A stretch of DNA of 64,000 nucleotides from Mactra quadrangularis. Lineage: Eukaryota; Mollusca; Bivalvia; Venerida; Mactridae. Of the stretch, positions 59,979 through 64,000 are shown piece after piece. The notes under the pieces were generated by a model. The model saw only the letters and a list, made by a program, of their open reading frames with translations. It made no database searches and was not told the DNA's origin. The DNA lies in contig CM046309.1 in NCBI GenBank assembly GCA_025267735.1, positions 29,396,702 to 29,460,701 on the forward strand, read 5' to 3'. A program made the position numbers and the translations under genes. The first letter of the stretch is position 1. The number at the start of each line of letters is the position of its first letter.

Positions 59979-60159
59979 ACTATTATAAGGTATGAAAAAG
60001 AGAGGTAACTATCACACGTCTAAAATATTGATCAATATTACTGGACATAGAGTGGTTATCTGATTTAAGAACACAGTCATATCGTTCTTGCAAATTGACC
60101 TGAATAATACATAACACTCCTTTAACGACACAATTAAAACTAATGTTTACAAATGATTA

Positions 60160-60471
60160 TTTGTTTTGTTGGGTTTAAGGTTGAAGCAACACATTGTATA
60201 GGTAATATAATGGCAGTCAGTCAACCTACTCACTCTTCCTGGAAAGGCTAAATCTCTGGATTTAGCTGTTAACCATCTGTTAAGCACATACATGTACTAA
60301 CATCAGTCACTGACAACTACCCTACATAATTAAGAATCATTGGTAGGAAGAATGGCTGTGGTAACAATTTCATGACCAAGCTCCACGTAAGTATGCCCAG
60401 CCCAAGAATCGAACCCAGGACCCATCAATCAGTAGACTTATGCGCTACCAACTGAGCTAGCCAGGCGGCTG
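60160..60471 (-). mobile_element. SINE family 1, full length with perfect target duplication
   Basis: 312 bp from tail (TTTGTTTTGTTGGG on plus) to tRNA-like head (CTGAGCTAGCCAGGCGG on plus). The 10 bp duplication CAAATGATTA flanks it (60150-60159, 60472-60481). It is the reference copy for the family in this window. Confidence 0.92.
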
Positions 60472-60669
60472 CAAATGATTAATTTCTTGTCTTAAGTCAA
60501 TTTTCACAAGATTTACTATTTTCTCAGTTCATTATCAAGAGCCTCAAGAGATGGTAGTACCACAACACACAATAGAATACATTGTTTCTACCGTTGGCAG
60601 GTTAGAAAACATTAACAGAATCAAATCATTTTCTATAGATAGAGAAGTACCTGGGGCATCCACAGTTAT

Positions 60670-62247
60670 TTTCAACTAGAACTCCCACAAAAGTGGCAAA
60701 AATACGCCCGCAACAGCAACATTTCAAGATGACGGCAAGTCAACATTGTTGAAGTCCAAAAGGGTAAATGTTGTAAGAAGCATAAAAACCATAAAAAAAA
60801 ACATCAAATTGGAAATAAACAGCAAATTTACAGTGTAATTTACTATGGAAAAGAAAAAGCAAAATGAACAGTAGTTGTCATATTTCAAATGATTTTTACA
60901 TGAAAATGAACACCATTTGGTCATTATGAATGTAAAGTGAAACAACAGACAAAGAGTGATCACATTAAACTTATCTTCCCAACATTATAAAAAATTTCAA
61001 GATTGTCATTAGTTTGTCAATTTGAATTTGAATTTAAAAAAAAATACAAATAAATGTCATCAGCAAGAATTTGTAAGCACAATTTTATTAAAATGGGCTG
61101 AGAAAAAAAGATGTTTGCTTCACAAGAAATAAGAAAGACATGTGTGCACAATTTTGCAAAATTTGAGTCAGAAACAGCATACTATACAGTAATTTAAATA
61201 AAAATTCAAGATGGCCACCAGTCAAGACATTTTGAATATAAAATTGTGAAGAAAAGTCTTACTTGTCAACTGTAATAGTGAGACCTTGTATGCAATTTTT
61301 CTCAAAAACCATATGGAAATAAGCATGCAATACTGTTACATATAATATTAAAAAAAGATGGCAGCCAGTCGGCCATTTTGAATTGGAATTGATATAAAGT
61401 GCATGTACACATCAACTGTAATAATTTATACTTGTGTGCAAAATTCTATCAAAAATGGTTAAAAATCTGTTGAGAAATAAGCATACTTACAGTTATTAAA
61501 TTAAATTTAAACACAATTCAAGATGGCCACAAATCGGCCATTTTGAATTGGAATTGATACAAAGTGCATGTACAGATCAACTGTAAGAGTTTGAACTGTG
61601 TGCAAAATTCTATCAAAAATGGAAAAGAAAAAAATCTGTTGACAAATAAGCATACTCAGTTATTAAATTTAAAAAAATTCAAAATGGCAGCCAGTCAGCC
61701 ATTTTGACTTGGAATTGATGTAAAGTGCATGTACACATCAACTGTAAGAATTTGAACTTGTGTGCAAAATTCTATCAAGATTGGTTTAGAAAAAATCTGT
61801 TGAGAAATAAGCATACTTAGTTATGAAATTAAAAAAAAATTCAAGATGGCAGCCAGTTGGCCATTTTGAATTGGAATTGATATAAAGAGCATGTACACAT
61901 TAACTAAAAGAATTTGAACTTGTGTGCAAAATTCTATCAAAATTGGTTAAGAAAAAAATCTGTTGAGAAAAATGCATACTTCGTTATTTAATTAAATTTA
62001 AACAAAATTCAAAATGGCCACAAATCGGCCATTTTGAATTGGAATTAGTATAAACTGCATGCACTAATCGACTGTAAGAATATAAACTTGTATGCAAAAT
62101 TCTATTAAAATATGTTAAGAAATAAACATACTACAAAGGTATTTATTTTTTCGGACAGACCAAGGGACCGACCAACTGACAGACCAACCAACCTACCAAC
62201 AGGGTGATTTGAGTATACCCCCGATACTTTGTTTGCGGGGTATAATA
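60670..62247 (+). mobile_element. Pearl-like element with 160-170 bp internal tandem repeats
   Basis: About eight units with CAAGATGGCCACCAGTCGGC, CATTTTGAATTGGAATTG, GTGCATGTACACATCAACTG and TGTGCAAAATTCTATCAAAA. Unit starts lie near 61228, 61371, 61536, 61698, 61859 and 62027. A tetranucleotide-rich stretch (GACCAACCAACCTACCAACA) follows, then a terminal stem TATACCCC (62214-62221)/GGGGTATA (62237-62244). This layout matches pearl-type elements of bivalves; assignment by layout only. Confidence 0.75.
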
Positions 62248-62492
62248 AAATTCAAAACTCTGATAAGCACAAGTAAAACAAGCATAATAGGTAACAAACC
62301 TGGTCATTCCAAGCTGATATACAAGGTCTCATCTTTATCTAATAATGACTTGGTTTGATCAAAGTAACTGTAATATATAAATTATAGTATATGTATTTAT
62401 TGATATTATTATTAGTAGTAATAATATGTAATGTCAGTCTTTTAGTACGAAACGATAGAAAGTTAAATGTTTAAACCATAGTCAATAATAAG

Positions 62493-62752
62493 TTTGTTTT
62501 GTTTGGTTTAACGCCGTAGCAACACATTTTATAGGTCATATTACGGCGGTCAGTCAACCTACTCACAACTCCTGGACAGGCTAACTCTCTGCCCTACATA
62601 ATTAAAAATCATTGGTAGGAGGGAGAATGACCGTAAAAATAATTTCATGACCAAACTCCACGAAAATATGCATCGCCCGGGAATCGAACCCTAGACCCCT
62701 CGATCAGTAGACTTGTGTGCTACCAACTGAGCTAGCCAGGCGGCCCGACTTA
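62493..62752 (-). mobile_element. SINE family 1, internally shortened
   Basis: Tail, body and head are intact, but the segment between CTAACTCTCTG and CCCTACATAATTAAAAATC is deleted relative to 60160-60471. TCAATAATAAG (62482-62492) and TCAATAATTAAG (62753-62764) form the target duplication. Confidence 0.88.
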
Positions 62753-62904
62753 TCAATAATTAAGTAGCAAAATTACTAAAACATGACAAAATATTTGGAA
62801 ACTCATATCTCACTTTTTTAAAATAAGAAACTAACTATAAACAGACTACTTCTTCGTAAATTAAAACTTTAGGTGTTAATTTTTAAACCAAGCAGATTTT
62901 AGAC

Positions 62905-63155
62905 CTGTGGCACTTTTCACAAAAAATCTTACGATAAAAATCATCGTATGTCAAAAGCAAGAAATACTAATAATACCGTCATTTTTTGGCCAATCAAGTC
63001 CAAATACATGTAGTATTGAATTTTGTTAAATATTGTATACCTTTTAAATATCATATCATTTTTATTTAATTATCCTACCAGACTTTGAACAGCAAAATTA
63101 TGAAATTGAATTTAGATAATTTTTATCGTAAGAATTCTTGTGAAAAGTTGCGTTG
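62905..63155. mobile_element. Small MITE with about 36 bp inverted repeats
   Basis: GGCACTTTTCACAAAAAATC, then TTACGATAAAAATCATC, is repeated in inverse at 63115-63152 (GATAATTTTTATCGTAAGAA, then TTCTTGTGAAAAGTTGC) with a few mismatches. Target duplication not clear. No ORF. Confidence 0.65.
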
Positions 63156-63199
63156 AAAACTGTAATCTTATAAACATACATAAATAACTGACTCTACAG

Positions 63200-63317
63200 T
63201 GGTTGCAAAGATAATAAAATGTCAAACACAAAACTTTAACCAACCGCAACACTCATCATCACTGTCTAGATCGTGAAACGGTGGCGATTTTCCGTGTCAC
63301 GGTGTAGCCACATCAAG
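63200..63317 (+). promoter_or_regulatory. CpG-bearing 5' region of a putative plus-strand gene
   Basis: GTGAAACGGTGGCGATTTTC and the following GTGTCACGGTGTAGCCACAT are more CpG-rich than the surroundings and directly precede an AAGATGGCGG start context. Confidence 0.35.
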
Positions 63318-63343
63318 ATGGCGGAAAAACAACCATCCAAAAG
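63318..63343 (+). CDS. Possible first coding exon of a gene leaving the window
   Basis: ATG in AAGATGGCGG, a strong initiation context, followed by eight codons (MAEKQPSK) and two bases of the next, then the donor GTACGTG. CpG-rich sequence lies on both sides. The gene cannot be named from eight residues. Confidence 0.4.
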
Positions 63344-64000
63344 GTACGTGTCGTTTTTTGTATGATATTTTGAGAAATATTCGGCCCCAAACGCGTTATA
63401 TAGTTTCATTTGATCCGAAAATGTATAAACTAAAGGCGGGTATATTCACCTGACATGTCACGAAGGATTTATGTGAATAAAAGCCACCAAAGTTGACGAA
63501 TGACCGTCAGTCAAATTTGAACCGAGAAAAGTGTATGACTTTTGATAAAATCGCCGTTAGTACGGCACTTACCGTGTTATAAATACGTTTGTGAGATAAT
63601 GTAAATGCATGCAATTATACCTTTAAATTGTACAAGTTCTAATTTATTTTGTTTTGTCAAAACATGCCTACTTTCGGTTTTGTCTTAGCAACGGTTGAGA
63701 TTTTAGCTCCCGTGAAGATTTTCCGTAAGAAATGACTCGGTGTTGCCATAAAAAGTGGACACGGTGTATACATTTGCGTGAAAGTGAACACGGTTCGGAC
63801 ACCCATCCAAAGGCTAAACGCAACCATATCATTTGAAGTAAATCACATTGGCATTATCCTTCGTATTATGCTATACAGAAAAGCCCAATGTGTGCAATAC
63901 GTAAATCTTTGCAGAAACAACGCCTAATTATAAATCAGTTAGTATTATTTTATTCCCACTATTCCCACTATTCCAGATCGTCACCTTCGTATTGATACTT
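63344..64000 (+). other. Presumed first intron of the putative gene
   Basis: No further exon recognised before the window end. The composition remains richer in CpG than the interior of the window. Confidence 0.35.

Larger units (their letters stand above)
56997..62367 (-). pseudogene. POMGNT1: POMGNT1 remnant, two exons with frameshift and stop
   Basis: POMGNT1 is the Golgi enzyme that adds beta-1,2-GlcNAc to O-mannose, for example on dystroglycan. Exon 62367-62300 reads YFDQTKSLLDKDETL and then, in another frame, CISAWNDQ. Exon 57125-56997 continues GYEHSCKDPTWVYRIETVPG, then IGWMIKKFLY. These match the catalytic GT13-type domain (the AWNDQGYEH junction). The first exon is 68 bp where phase continuity requires 73. 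A missing repeat of TTGTA explains the 5 bp. In the second exon, codon 38 is TAG where the family has Trp (TGG to TAG). The intron (57126-62299) holds an inverted-repeat element with a LINE, a SINE and a pearl-like array. No other POMGNT1 exon was found nearby, so this looks like a dead fragment. Sequence error could mimic one lesion but hardly both. Confidence 0.72.

Noticed and set aside
60003..60099. Possible minus-strand exon reading VNLQERYDCVLKSDNH with an acceptor-like CAG
   Set aside because: The POMGNT1 exons on either side join directly at AWNDQ-GYEH in the family, leaving no place for it, and its donor is weak.

Overview
The window is AT-rich animal nuclear DNA. Its genes are split by GT-AG introns, and its repeats are of the kind found in bivalve molluscs: tRNA-headed SINEs on both strands, pearl-like elements with terminal hairpins, and many MITEs. 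A bivalve is my best guess at the organism. This rests on repeat style and on gene families, not on a species-level match.

Reading both strands exon by exon gives five protein loci. (1) The 5' coding exons of TUBGCP2 lie on the minus strand at 9047-10175. (2) A complete TMEM138 lies on the plus strand at 12319-15017 and is divergent from TUBGCP2, so the two probably share a promoter near 11.6-11.8 kb. (3) A complete two-exon CYP2-clan cytochrome P450 lies on the minus strand at 18608-22760. Its single intron holds about 28 copies of a 65-68 bp minisatellite with an 11-unit (724 bp) higher-order period. (4) A complete nine-exon gene for a CARF-like (ALS2CR8-type) protein of 322 residues lies on the plus strand at 34652-42640. 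(5) Two adjacent exons of a POMGNT1 homologue lie on the minus strand at 56997-62367, broken by a frameshift and a nonsense codon. A short first coding exon of another gene may start at 63318 on the plus strand. TMEM138 (ciliary transition zone) and TUBGCP2 (gamma-tubulin complex) both serve the centrosome and cilium. The other loci show no evident functional link.

The rest is largely mobile and repetitive DNA. The most unusual small element is a 415 bp LTR element without genes (a TRIM) at 6596-7010. Each 144 bp LTR carries a tRNA-like sequence with intact A and B boxes, and a tRNA-Lys-type primer-binding site follows the first LTR. The largest element is a 9.76 kb foldback-type insertion at 24850-34608. 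It is made of hundreds of short TTAACTGACCA motifs in opposed orientation and is internally duplicated as two 4835 bp copies. It is flanked by an 11 bp duplication and ends about 33 bp upstream of the CARF-like start codon. A second array of opposed short repeats fills 47.6-51.9 kb. There are also MITEs with clear terminal inverted repeats (Tc1-like, Mutator-like, Harbinger-like, hAT-like), a 2.8 kb inverted-repeat element with a dead LINE inside, two near-perfect hairpins, and a 21 bp minisatellite.

All calls are from reading the sequence. No database search was possible, so family names rest on recognised motifs and on consistent intron phases.
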